Shown here: one piece after another, positions 20,748-31,409 of the stretch | Numbering within the stretch: position 1 is the stretch's first letter | Layout of the letters: every line of letters begins with the position of its first letter | From: Alopecurus myosuroides | Lineage: Eukaryota > Streptophyta > Magnoliopsida > Poales > Poaceae | Direction: 5' to 3' | Assembly (NCBI GenBank): GCA_028641055.1 | Contig: CM054058.1 | Span: 500,605,919 to 500,669,918, forward strand | DNA length: 64,000 nt | Notes under the pieces: generated by a model | Databases searched by the model: none | Told to the model about the DNA's origin: nothing | What the model saw: only the letters and a program-made list of their open reading frames with translations | Translations under genes and position numbers: made by a program

Positions 20748-22742
20748 TGATGGTACAGGTCTCGCACTCGTTGGGAGACCCCAAGAGGAAGGTGTGATGA
20801 GCGCAGCAGCAGTTTTCCCTCAGTAAGAAACCAAGGTTTAATCGACCAGTAGGAGGAAGGAGTAACTCCAGAAGGTTGAAGCAGCTGAGATGGCAGGGCG
20901 CACTACCGGTTCAGAAGCAACGTGGAACCTGCACAACACAATCAGATCACTTTGCCCCAACGAAGCAGTGAGAGTTGTCAATCTCACCGGTTTTTCTGAA
21001 CACAAAGAGGTTAAACGTATGGTGTGGAAAAAAGTAGGTAAACAGTATGAAAGAAGTAGCAATAGTATGAAAGCAGGATGAAAGCAGTAGGTGTTTTATC
21101 AGTATGAGGAAAAAGGACCGGGTTCCACAGTTCACTAGTGGTGTCTCTCCGTGAAAGATAAATAACATGTCTGGTGAACAAATTACAACTAGGCAATTGA
21201 CTGAAATGAAGGCTGCGCCGTAGTGCATATGCAAGACATAAAGATTACTATGTGATTCATGCGGGCATTACAGCAAAATACATAGACCGTCATCCAACTG
21301 CATCTATGTCTAATAATCCACCCTCCGAATATCATCCGAACAAACGTTGGGTATTAAGTTGCTAGCAACAGATTATCGTCGTAAGCAAGTGTGTAATGTA
21401 AACAATGTAAACTAGGTAAACACCGTTGTTTTCTCCCTAATGGAAACAACACATCCTCCATCCGTCACGTTTCTGTGACTCGAGCACAGATGCAAAGGAG
21501 GCATGAACCCACTATCGATCATAAATACTCCCTCTTGGAGTTACTAGCATCTACTTGGCCATAACATCTACTAATAACAAAGAGCATGCAAGATCATAAA
21601 TAACATATGCATGAAGATAACATGATAGATTGATAATCAGAAGACATATCATTCAACATTCATCAGATCCCAGTAAACACAACATGTATCATTACATAAA
21701 GATGATCTTGATCATGTTAGGCAGCTCACAAGATCTAAACATGAGGTACAAAGTGGAGAGAACAACCATATAGCTACTTCTATGGACCCGTAGTCCAGGG
21801 ATGAACTACTCATGCATCACTTCGGAGGAGGGCATGGTGGTGTAGACCCCTCCGGTGATAAATTCCCCTCCCGGCAGGGTGCCGGGAGAGCTCTAGAACC
21901 CTCTCGATCTCGGGATGACGATGGCGACGGCCTCGGGTGTTTTTGGAACGAAGTGGTATATATTTAGGGTTTATGTCTTGGAGGTATAAATAGGCGAAAG
22001 AGCAAAGGCGGTGGAAGCCGGGGGGGCCCACACCACCCCATGGCGCGGCCAGGGGGCGCCTCCCTATGGTGTGGTCCCCCTGAGGCCACCCTTCGGGTCT
22101 CTTCGGGACTCCGTGGAACCTTCGGGGATTTTAAGACTTCCGGGTTCGAATTTTCCAATTCCGAGAATATTTACAGAACAACTTTTCTGAAACTAAAAAC
22201 AGCAGAAAACATGGAACTGTTGTTTTATGGTGATCCAAATTCATATGAAGATAAAGGAAAGTTCGGCCTTCGCTACGCGGAGGCCCGTCGCCGGAGGCTT
22301 AGGGCCGACAGCCCCCCGCGGTACGGTACGAGTCGATACCGAGTTGGAGTTGGATACACAGTTACCGACCTAGTTAGGTCAGGACCGCCTTTATATACCT
22401 CTTGTAAGCCGCCGCACGGGATAAGCCACACATTGTAAATCCCGGCGCGATTGTAAGCTACCCCGAAATAGTGAAGTATTGCTGGCTGGCGCCCGTGGTT
22501 TTTTCTCTTCCTCATTGGAAGGGTTTTCCACGTTAAAATCTCGTGTCCCCGTTGGTTTGATCTTGCTTAATTTCATCGTTGTTTTGCTATTGCGTGTAAC
22601 AGGAACTGGCTCTGTGGCATCTTGTCAATAGGTTAGTCCGGAAAATCGATAAAAATGACATAAAGTGTATAACAAACATGTGGGAAACAATAAGAAAACA
22701 ACAAGAAACATCAGAAATTAAGGATACGTTTATGACGTATCA
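20748..22742 (-). repeat. Solo Athila-family LTR inserted in Athila-2
   Basis: Starts TGATGGTACAGG and ends ATGACGTATCA (TGAT/ATCA ends like the other Athila LTRs). Flanks are GTGCA (20743-20747) and TTGCA (22743-22747), a TSD with one mismatch. No internal region, hence a recombination-derived solo LTR. It is interrupted by a solo Copia LTR at 22218-22601. The left end is the likeliest of two nearby TG positions. Confidence 0.75.
22218..22601 (+). repeat. Solo Copia-type LTR (384 bp) nested in the solo Athila LTR
   Basis: Limits TGTTGTTTTATGG to GCGTGTAACA, with a perfect five-base TSD GGAAC on both sides (22213-22217, 22602-22606). Removing it restores continuity with the sister LTRs of Athila-2. 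A TATA-like CTTTATATA at about 22388-22396 and the run TTTTCCACGTTAAAATCTCG near 22525 are typical of plant Copia LTRs and give plus orientation. Confidence 0.88.
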
Positions 22743-22747
22743 TTGCA

Positions 22748-23737
22748 TAATCAAAAATTTGCATGCTCTCCATGGAAATAAGCATTATTAATACTTTTTA
22801 AACATTAGCTACAGCCACTGATGATTTGTGGAGCAAAGAAATCCACTCGACATAGTAAAAGAAAGAATGCAAGTAAAAAGGCAGAATTTGTCAAAATCAG
22901 AACAGTCTGTGAAGACGAATTTTTTCGGGGCACTTAAGTTTATCAAATCAAATGACGCAAAGATAGAAACAGTTTCGGAATTAGCTGAGGAATAAGCACA
23001 AAAATTTGCAGGTCATTTTCATCTTTCTGTGAATTTACACAAATTTAACAGTCGACAGCAGAAATCTGTTTCCTACGCAGAAATCCAAATCTAATCTCAT
23101 CTTTCACTAGAGACTTTACTTGGCACAACAAATACGAGAAAATAAAGATAAAAAGGAGTTTATACAGAAGTAAACAACACCTTGAATCAAAGAGAAAATA
23201 AGAAAACGATTCAAAAATAAAAACATGGGTTATCTCCCAAGAAGTTCTTTTCTTTAAAGCCTTTTAGCTAGGCATGATAATTTGAGAAGATGCTCACATA
23301 AGAAATATTAATTGAAGAAAAAGAGATCATCAAGAAGAAAATGTAAAACAAATTTAAGTCTAACCCAATTCCTATGAAAAAGAATCTTGTAAAGAAACAA
23401 GTCATGGAAACAAAAAGCGGCAAGCATAGGAGAGCAAAACAAGTGCAACTTCAAAATTTTCAACATAAAGAGGGAAAACTTAATATTATTGAGATGCATA
23501 AGACTATGTTTCCCTCTCTCATGATAACTTTTAGTAGCATCATGAATAAAATTAACAATATAACTATCACATAAACCATTCTTATCATGAGCCACATGTA
23601 TAAAAGAATTGATACTCTTCACATAAGCATAATGATAGAAAGGAGTTGCTACAGAAGTAAACAACACCTTGAATCAAATTGAAAATAAGAAAACAATTCA
23701 AAAAAAACATGGGTTATCTCCCAAGAAGTTCTTTTCT
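22748..23737 (-). other. Athila-2 internal noncoding region with a partial direct duplication
   Basis: AT-rich, no gene. Contains the first copy (about 23146-23515) of a segment repeated at about 23637-23905; the shared core GGGTTATCTCCCAAGAAGTT is at 23228 and 23711, a period of 483. The second copy lacks about 87 bases. Confidence 0.65.
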
Positions 23738-24409
23738 TTAAAGCCTGTTAGCTAGGCACGATAATTTGAGAAGATTCTCACATAAGAAAAACAAGTCATG
23801 AAAACAAAAAGCAGCAAGCATAGGAAAGCAAAACAAGTGCAACTTCAAAATTTTCAACATAAAGAGGGGAAACTTAATATTATTGAGATGCATAAGACTA
23901 TGTTTTAATAATACTGGAGCAAATTCAACAAAATATCTATCATTATCATTCTCATCACCATAATCATCAAATAAAGGAGGCATATTGTAATCATAACTTA
24001 ATTTGTCCTCAATAGTAGGTGGACTGAAAATAACATGTTCATCATTGTAAACATCATATATAGAAGGTATATCATGATCACAATAAAATTTATCATCAAT
24101 AGTAGGTGGAACTAGAATACCACAATCATTATAATCATCTTATATTGGAGTCAAAGTATCATCAAAGTAAATTTGTTCCTCCGTGCTTGGGGGACTAAAA
24201 AGATCATTTTCATAAAAAATAGTTTCCCCAAGCTTAGACTTTTTCGTAGCATTAGAAACAATGGTGTTCAAAGAATTAATGCTAATAACATTGCTATCAC
24301 TATTATGCAAGCAAACTACCATAGGTTTTTTAATTTTCACTTGAAAAGCAACATGTCCTAATTCAAGATAAAGATTATAAAGCTCTCTCATATTTTTGTT
24401 GTTTTCCAT
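23738..24409 (-). pseudogene. Athila-2 repeat-containing ORF, broken
   Basis: Opens MENNKNMREL just inside the Copia-B insertion and runs in one frame to 23738 with a single TAA at 24140 replacing a likely Tyr codon. The middle shows three degenerate repeats of about 28-30 residues built on PPTI(D/E)DK, then YD and YND-like motifs. Acidic, no known domain; I do not recognise a function. The N-terminal part may lie beyond Copia-B but only 128 bases of Athila-2 remain there before the LTR leader. Confidence 0.5.
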
Positions 24410-25156
24410 TAAGCCTAACTGAAAGTAAAGTATGGGCACCTAGAGGGGGGTGAATAGGTGCTACGACCAATTTTAATTTTTCTCAAAGTTTAGGCTTGAC
24501 ACAAAAGTAAATTCTCTAGATAGTGCAACTAAGGTGAATTTACCTATATGGCAAGGATAGCAATTAATGCAACTAGTACAACACTTAATGCAACAAGTAC
24601 TACAATAAATGCAACAAGTACAAGTAAGTAAAAGATAAGGGAACGAGGTAACCGATGGAAGCACGCGGAGACACGATGTATTCCCGAGTTCCTCCTTGTT
24701 AAGGGAGTACGTCTCGTTGGAGGGGTGTGAGATCGCCACGAAGGCCTACTCAACGCCACAAAGGCCTCACCCTATTCTCCGATGAACTCCGCCACAAAGG
24801 CCTAGTTCACCTTCCACTATTGAACCCCTTTGAGTCGGGGATCGATTCCTTTACAAACAAGTTTGGGGCACACACCCACAACCAAATTTGGGGCTCCCAA
24901 TACTCACAAATCACCAAGAGTAGCAAGAAGCCTAGGTTCTCCACAAGAAGAAACCCTAGGCAAAGATCCCTCAAGCAAATGATAAGGGAAATGAAATCCG
25001 GTTGGTGAAGACGTAGATCCGGGCCTTCTCCTTCAATCCTCCAAAGAACAAGGCTTTTGGGTTGAGGGATTGGGAGATCTAGCAAGGTGGGGGAGCTCCA
25101 ACAATGGTGACTTTAATTCTGAACGAGCTAACTCAAGGTAGGTGGAGGAGAGGGGG

Positions 25157-25164
25157 TATTTATA
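25157..25164 (-). promoter_or_regulatory. Copia-B LTR TATA box (3' LTR copy)
   Basis: TATAAATA on the minus strand; the 5' LTR has the same at 55256-55263, where it would drive the element. Confidence 0.75.
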
Positions 25165-25199
25165 CCCATCATAAAGTCTTGGAGCCGTTGGAGCATTTC

Positions 25200-25690
25200 T
25201 GCCAAACTCACACCAGAGACTCTGGTGTAAAGGCCAGAGACTCCGGTCTTAGCTTTTTGCAGAACCACCAGGCTGGAGACTCCGGACTTTCTTCGGTAAG
25301 TCTCCGGACCGAGTCGAGCGGGCGACACCAAGTGCACCACTTGAGAAAATCCAGGAAGTCTTCAGTGCGGAGACTCCGACTTGGAGGACCGGAGACTCCG
25401 GTCTTGACAAAGTAGTTAGATCCCACGAGTGTCTGGGGTCAGACGAGAGCAAGGATCATAAGCACACCGGAGACTCCAGACAGTCTCCGGACCGAGAACC
25501 GCAGGCGAAACCACTTTTGTCTTAGCCAAAATCACCAGGGGAAATACCCACACGGGAGACTCCGGATAGTCTCCGGTGAGTCTCCGGTCTGGGTACCGGA
25601 GGCGACACCAGAAATCCAGAGAAATGGCCTGGTGAATTTCTTCACACCGGAGACTCCGGTCTGTGAGACCGGAGACTCCGGCCTGGAGTA
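25200..25690 (-). promoter_or_regulatory. Cluster of CCGGAGACTCCGG palindromes in the Copia-B U3
   Basis: Exact 13-base copies at 25389-25401, 25647-25659 and 25669-25681, plus about ten degenerate or half copies (GAGACTCCGG, AGTCTCCGG). The motif is palindromic around its middle base. It lies upstream of the LTR TATA box on the transcribed strand, so it may be a promoter element or binding site; a structural role is also possible. The 5' LTR has the same cluster at about 55320-55795, and the env-position promoter has three more. Confidence 0.6.
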
Positions 25691-25853
25691 AACTCCAGCA
25701 AAACAAAATCCAGTGAATTTGCTCCTTTTTGTAACACTATACCACCACATAAAATATGTTGTTTTAGGCCCTGAAATACATCAACACACTTAAGGATACA
25801 TGTGTTGTTAACGAACACCAAAACAAGATGATTTAAGCGCGTTTGCACTTTCA

Positions 25854-26543
25854 ATCTCCCCCTTTTTGGTGTTTGATGACAACACACATATTTTCAATAA
25901 AAACACAGCTAGGCTATGTTTGAAAAATATAGAGCACTCACATTGTGAGCTCCTCCTATATTTTACAAACAAAGCCGTCTAGTGAACAATAATACATACA
26001 TGCATAGAGACAATAGATAAAGTAATAATTAAGCATAATATGAAAGATAGCTTCACCACGTAGTCTCATCACACACATAACATCCATTGTTTACTAAAAA
26101 ACCAAAGCAACTAAGATAACGGGAACCAAGCCATAAAAGGCAAACCAAGTTCAAAGACTTGTGTTCCGAAACAACCAAACCAAAGCAAAGCAAAGCAACC
26201 CATGCAAAAGCTCGGAAAAGACAAAGCTACTTCTCCCCCTTTGGCATCGAGACACCAAAAAGGACAAAGAGCACTACACCACCCAAGGACTCAGTCATCA
26301 TCCTCGTAGTCCTTGTCCTCATCATCCACCGGGTCCGTCACCTCATCATCTTCATCTTCATCTCCATCTTCATCTTCCTCTTCTCTCGGAAGCATCAGAA
26401 CCAGTGTTGAAGCAGTCAAGCTCCTTATCATCATCCTCAGCCTGTTCCTCAACATTTTCTTCTTCCTCAGTCATAGGGGCTTTGCCACGGTGGGTCAAAG
26501 AGGAAGGGGCTGAGGTGGCATCCTCAAAGTTACCCCATGGGAA
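25854..26543 (-). other. Copia-B PPT region downstream of the env-position gene
   Basis: No gene. On the minus strand ACCAAAAAGGGGGAGATTG ends at the LTR (25854-25870), the 3' PPT. A second run, GCCAAAGGGGGAGAAG, lies at about 26231-26246. Confidence 0.7.
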
Positions 26544-28239
26544 CTAGTCAGTGTTCCACTCCTCATAAGACATAGTCACAGACGCGGTGGGAGGAGTAGT
26601 GGGAGGGGTACCCATAGGAGGAGTATCTCCAAGCCCAGCGTGGTCATGCAACTTGGAGATCATCTTCTTCAGCTCACGCCTCTCCTTGTAGGCCACATGG
26701 TTCTCCTTATGCAGTGCAACTGTCATGCACAGAATGTTGCACTGAAACCAAGACAACTTGTTCATCTCATCCTGTGTCTCCTCCTTGCTAGAACGGCGAG
26801 AAGGAGGATCTGCATTCTTTCTCCTGGACCCATAAGGAGCCTCAGTCCCACCGATGGGAGTGTTAGAGTCAGCACAGCGTGTGAGAACCTGAAGAGTACC
26901 AATAGAGTGCTCAGTCTTGCACTCCAAGCCTGGAACCTCATCAAGAATCAGCTTCATCACATAAGGAGCATATACTGGAACCTTCTTGATCTCAATAACA
27001 GCTGAGTACATTTCTTCCTTGATGAAGTTCATGACGTCAATCTCAAACCCCTCACACTCTGGACCGGCATGGTGACAACGGAATGCCTGGTAGAGAAGGT
27101 TGACCACACCACTGCGAATAGCATCCACATTACACGCCTTAGGAGCAATGTTGTTGCGGAAGAGGCGGAGAAGAATGTTGTAAACAGTCTTGAGGTCCTT
27201 GGCGGTGCCAGTACTTGAGGTCTTCTCATACATCGGTGCCATCCTCTTCTTATCATAAGCCACACCATGGATATTCATGCGTGCTTCGCAGTTGTCACCC
27301 CAAGGGTAACCCAGCAGCTCAGCCAGCCTACGAACAGAGGACTCACACTGAAGGGACCCGGTCATCCAGGTAAGAGTGACCTCCTCATCTTCTCCAAAAG
27401 TGACAGTGACAAAGAACTGCTGCACTGCCGAGATGTTGTAGTCCTGCTGAATCCCAACTAGATGCTCAAGTCCTAGCTTCTTCGTTATCCACACAGCCTC
27501 CTGAAAGTACTCAGACCTGTCAAGTGCATCCAAGTCAAGAACTTTCTGAGGACACACCGGCTGCTTGAACTGAGATAAAATCTCCCTCTGAATCATCTCA
27601 GACTCCCTCCTCCAGTAATGAGAACTCTCCACAGTACGGGCCATGGTGAAGAATGGTTGGGCCCTCATGATCCTATATTCCTTCTTGCTCATAGACTTGA
27701 CAGAAGTGATCCTGTCATACTTGGCCTTCTTGGCCAATTCGCTCCTTAGCCTTGCCTCATGCCTCTCTTTCTGACGCCGCTTAGTTTCAAAGGTGTTCCT
27801 CTGACCAACCCTGCCAGTGGCCTCATCAGTGACATGATAGTTGCGGGCGTGGGTACGATAGGCACGCTTGTTGGGGTTTGAGGATGATGCCTTAGTCCTT
27901 GGCCCTGAAAGCACACACAAATCCAAACACAATAGCGGAGAAAAAACAAATGAGCATACATGTCCAAAAGAGGAGGCAGAAATCAAACAGATGCAGTAAA
28001 GTAGGTTCTGGAGAATTCACATCGGAGTCTCCGGACTAATTCCAGATGAGAGACATGGATTCAGCACAACCTACTCTTAGCTGGTTTCTAGATGATTTCT
28101 ACAGGTGGAAAACATGCTAGGGTGATGCTACCAACAACTAGTACCAACTCTCCAAGAAATAAACCTAGTTCCTTATATCTATATGTAAAACGAAAAAAGG
28201 GGAGAGGAGAGAGGTACCCTTGTCACCCTTGCCTGCCAT
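26544..28239 (-). CDS. Copia-B env-position gene, two exons, 460 aa
   Basis: Exon 1 is 28218-28239 (MAGKGDK plus one base). The intron 27905-28217 starts GTACCT and ends with TGTGCTTTCAG. Exon 2 is 27904-26544. The joined frame is 1383 bases, 461 codons including the stop, with no break. The product is basic near the N-terminus (KRRQKERHEARLRSELAKKAK) and then has an alpha-rich region with KLGLEHLVGIQ, QQFFVTVTFGEDEE and RLAELLGYPWGD. I see no signal peptide or transmembrane segment, so it is unlikely to be an envelope protein despite its position. Faint similarity to the Athila-1 downstream ORF. A TATA box and palindromes lie upstream at 28401-28496. The gene is open although the element's gag-pol is not. 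Confidence 0.72.
27905..28217 (-). other. Predicted intron of the Copia-B env-position gene
   Basis: 313 bases, GT-AG, with a pyrimidine/G-rich tract before the acceptor. Splicing adds an ATG and seven codons in phase to an otherwise ATG-poor exon. A further palindrome-like CGGAGTCTCCGG lies within it near 28023. Confidence 0.65.
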
Positions 28240-28400
28240 GGAGCCTCCCTCAGATGGGAGAGGCAAGGGGAGGCGGGGGAGGAGGTTTCCAGCGGTGGGA
28301 ACCGGCCGGGGAGGAGCTCCTGGCGACGGCGGCGGCGCAACAAGGTATTGGGGGCGTGGGGGAAGTGGGGATGAAAACCCTAACTTCCCTCAGCCCCCAG

Positions 28401-28496
28401 TTTTTATACTGCGACCCCCACACCGGAGTCTCCGGTCTTAACACCGGAGTCTCCGGACTGGCCGGAGATTCCGGTGTGGCAGAGTGGAGTCTCCGG
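28401..28496 (-). promoter_or_regulatory. Internal promoter of the Copia-B env-position gene
   Basis: Minus-strand TATAAAAA at 28401-28408, 162 bases before the exon-1 ATG. Immediately upstream are palindromes CCGGAGTCTCCGG at 28423-28435 and 28444-28456, CCGGAGATTCCGG at 28462-28474 and a partial copy at 28485-28496, spaced about 20 bases apart. The same motif fills the LTR U3, so the internal gene and the element probably share a regulator or a common promoter origin (inference). Confidence 0.6.
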
Positions 28497-28981
28497 ACCC
28501 CACGTCAGAAAAAACCCCAAAAATGGACATGACATGCAAAAGAAAAAAAAAACTTGTTTAAAATGTAGGTTTTTGGCATGTAAAGATAAACAACAGCAAG
28601 GAGGGAAACTTATACTCAAGAAACAAAGAGAAACCATTTGAACAACAAATTTTGAGTATATGATCCGAAAATGCCAAAAACACTCAAATGGTTAAGTAAA
28701 CCCAATTTAAGAACCAACTCTTCAAAGAAGAGGTTGGTGGCCTAAGCCACCATGTAAGAGATCATGGTATGGTACTGCGAAGATATATCTTGGGTACATG
28801 GCCAATTCTCAACATTTAAGCTCACAATTCAACATTATAAAAAAAGAGATAACAATGAATATTTTGCTATGGGCATAATGGGGGGAGGGAGAACCCAATG
28901 TGTTAGGATAACACTCCCCCTATGTCCATGCCTACACCTAAACCCAAACACGTTTCATCTATAGGGGTGTGTGCAATATCC
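28497..28981 (-). other. Copia-B pol-env gene spacer with PPT-like run
   Basis: No gene. On the minus strand GACATAGGGGGAGTGTTATC lies near 28905-28925, close to the end of RNase H. It shares the GGGGGAG core of the 3' PPT. Confidence 0.55.
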
Positions 28982-29839
28982 TCAAGTCAAACTCCTAGAA
29001 TCAATGACATTTAGTTCATTCCTCAAGAACAAGAATCTTGCATCATCGAGTGGCTTCATGAAAATATCCGCAAGATTGTCCTTGGTGGGCACATACGATA
29101 GAGCAATATCCCCTCTTTCCACATGGTCTCGGATGAAATGATAGCAAATCTCAATATGGTTTGTTCTTGTGTGTTGCACGGGGTTGTAGGCGATCTTGAT
29201 GGAACTTTCATTTTCACACAAAAGAGGCACTTTATCCAAATGAACGTCATATTCCTTGAGAGTTTGCCTCATCCATAGTAATTGAGTGCAAGCACTTGCA
29301 GCGGCTACATACTCGGCTTCGGCGGTGGAGAGAGATATGCAATTTTGCTTCTTGGAAGACCAACTCACCAAGGACCTACCAAGAAATTGGCAAGCCCCGG
29401 AAGTAGACTTCCTATCATCTTGATCACCCGCCCAATCAGAATCCGTGTAGCCCTTGAGAGAAAATTGTGCCTCCTTTGGGTACCACAAACCAAATCTTGG
29501 GGTATGAACCAAATAACGAAAGATCCTATGGACCGCCATCAAATGGCTTTCCTTAGGATCCTCTTGATACCTTGCACACACACCTACACTCAAAACAATA
29601 TTGGGCCTAGATGCACAAAGATAGAGCAAAGAACCAATCATAGAACGATACAACTTTTGGTCCACATGTTTACCCTTCAGGTTACGTGATAGGTGGCACT
29701 TGACTTGCATGGGAGAAGACTTTATCTTTGAATTTTGAAGTTAAATCTTTTGATCATGTCTTGGGTATACTTGTCTTGAGAAATGAAAGTTCCACGAGCC
29801 AATTGCTTGATCTCAAAACCAAGAAAGAATTTAAGCTCT
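28982..29839 (-). pseudogene. pol: Copia-B RT C-terminus and RNase H
   Basis: RNase H motifs YTDSDWAGDQDDRKSTSG, STAEAEYVAAASA and LCENESSIKIAYNP are clear, and the frame ends DARFLFLRNELNVIDSR. A frame change at about 29720 separates it from the RT thumb part (QLARGTFISQDKYTQ), which reaches the Tat-2 insertion at 29845. The other half of RT is at 45169-45797. Confidence 0.88.
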
Positions 29840-29844
29840 CCCAT

Positions 29845-30718
29845 TGTCGTGGTGGTGTCACGGCAGATGCCATAGGATGGCTAAAGTTGTGGGGACGAAG
29901 GACGCTGGAGGCGCTCGGGGAGGGATCACGCGATGAGTAGACGCGTGAAGGATGAAACTAGCACTGCAAACAACACGATCTACCCAGGTTCAGGGCCCTC
30001 GTGAGGAGGTAAAACCCCTACTCCTGCCTTTCTCTATGTATTCTGATGTCTCACCGAGTAGCCACAGTACAATGGTTCTTGCTACCGAGTAGCCACTCTT
30101 CTCTCTCCGGGTAGAACTAGATCAAGAATCTCTACGTATGATCCAGCCCAAGCATCGTGCCTCGCGCAGGAGGCGGCGGGGCACCTTATATACTCGGTGC
30201 CCAGCCGGATACAGCCAAATACAAACAAGTGTCGACATTGTGTGCACACCGTCCTTCTTCCGAGTTCCAGCTGACAGCTTTGGCTTCTAAGCTTGTCCTG
30301 ATGCGGAAAGTCGTTGGGAAAAACCAAGTAACCAGTCTGTTATCACTGTGCGAACACAGAGTAGGTCCCCCCTATCCTGCGACGCCCTGCTGACACACTG
30401 TCGCTGTCAGGCACGCCGTCCCCAGATGAACAGTGCTGTGAACAGTGCCAAGTACGGACCCGGGATACGCGGGATTCGGTGTCAGAACGGCTCCTTTGAC
30501 TTCTGGCCCGAGTAGGTTCCCGCCATTTCTACTCGGTCCAGCTCTTCTGTTCGGAGGAGCACAACTCTCTTGATTCATTCTTCTGGCTGTCTAGGTGTGA
30601 GACCGGGTAGCAGTCGACCGGGTAGCGAGTACCAGGTAGCCGGCTACTCGGCCAAACACCCCTTCTGATCTTGCCTTTAGCACTTGCCTTTACCCTACTC
30701 GGGGGTAACCCCCCGACA
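29845..30718 (-). repeat. Tat-2 3' LTR
   Basis: TGTCGTGGTGG to ACCCCCCGACA, with TGTCG/CGACA inverted ends. Minus-strand TATATAAG at about 30186-30192. Rich in the octamer CCGAGTAG and its complement. Confidence 0.96.
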
Positions 30719-31236
30719 GCAGTCCCCGAAGCTGGTAGAGTCCTGCGAACTCGTTCACTGGGCCCTGCCAGCTTTAAAACCAACCTTGACAGTCTTGCCT
30801 TTGAACCTTGAGATACCGAGTGAAAACCTCCGAGTAGCCCTTGGTCTTGTTTCCTCTCTTCCGAGTAGAGCCACTTCTCTTCCATGCGCCGCGTAAAATG
30901 ACTTGGTGAAATCTCGAAACAGAATCTCTGCGTGTCAGAGCACAATCCGGCTTTCCGCGCTGCAACTGGGCACGTGTCACGCGGACACGACTTCGTCGCC
31001 TCGGTGCCTGGTAACTGACAGGCCACGCGCCCAGTTTTCACGGGGTGGGCCCACCAGCTCGTAACGTCCCATCACGCGCAGTAATCGCCCACGATCTCGT
31101 CGTGGGATCTAATGCGGCTGTTACGCGCGCGTTCTGCGCTGTGTGCGTTTCTAACCGGCCCACAGACCCCACGCCACACGATTACTGCCACGATCGATCC
31201 CACTTCCTCGACTCGTAACGGTAACTCGAGGAGCGG
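30719..31236. other. Tat-2 PPT and upstream region of the antisense gene
   Basis: No gene. On the minus strand a purine-rich tract ending CTTCGGGGACTGC (30719-30731) touches the LTR and is the 3' PPT. The remainder is GC-rich and should hold upstream control sequence of the plus-strand gene. Confidence 0.7.
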
Positions 31237-31244
31237 TATAAATA
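31237..31244 (+). promoter_or_regulatory. TATA box of the Tat-2 antisense gene
   Basis: TATAAATA on the plus strand, 166 bases before the ATG at 31410, which sits in a good context (CCGCCATGGC). Independent of the LTR promoter and on the opposite strand. Confidence 0.65.
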
Positions 31245-31409
31245 CCCCCTCGGTAACTCCTTCTTCTCCTTCCGCTCACAATTCCCCTCTGCCTTCTCGT
31301 TTCTCCGCCGCTGCAGAGCTCTTCGCCGCCGCGCAACTCACTGCGCCGCCGCGAGCTTCCCTACACCCCAAAGCCTCAATCTTTTCTCTCCAATTTCTTC
31401 CTCTCCGCC

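Larger units (their letters stand above)
24420..25853 (-). repeat. Copia-B 3' LTR (1434 bp)
   Basis: TGAAAGTAAAG to GTTTGCACTTTCA. Minus-strand TATAAATA at 25157-25164; U3 is 25165-25853. Differs from the other LTR by many substitutions and several small indels. Confidence 0.95.

Noticed and set aside
25200..25690. Palindrome cluster as subterminal repeats of a CACTA or other DNA transposon
   Set aside because: The region lies wholly inside a well-bounded Copia LTR with partner LTR, TSD, PBS and PPT.
28092..28532. Plus-strand frame opposite the Copia-B internal promoter
   Set aside because: Low-complexity Gly/Arg-rich translation; the minus strand carries the supported promoter, exon and intron.
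30529..31041. 170-codon minus-strand frame across the Tat-2 LTR end
   Set aside because: Spans LTR, PPT and spacer; no domain and interrupted context.
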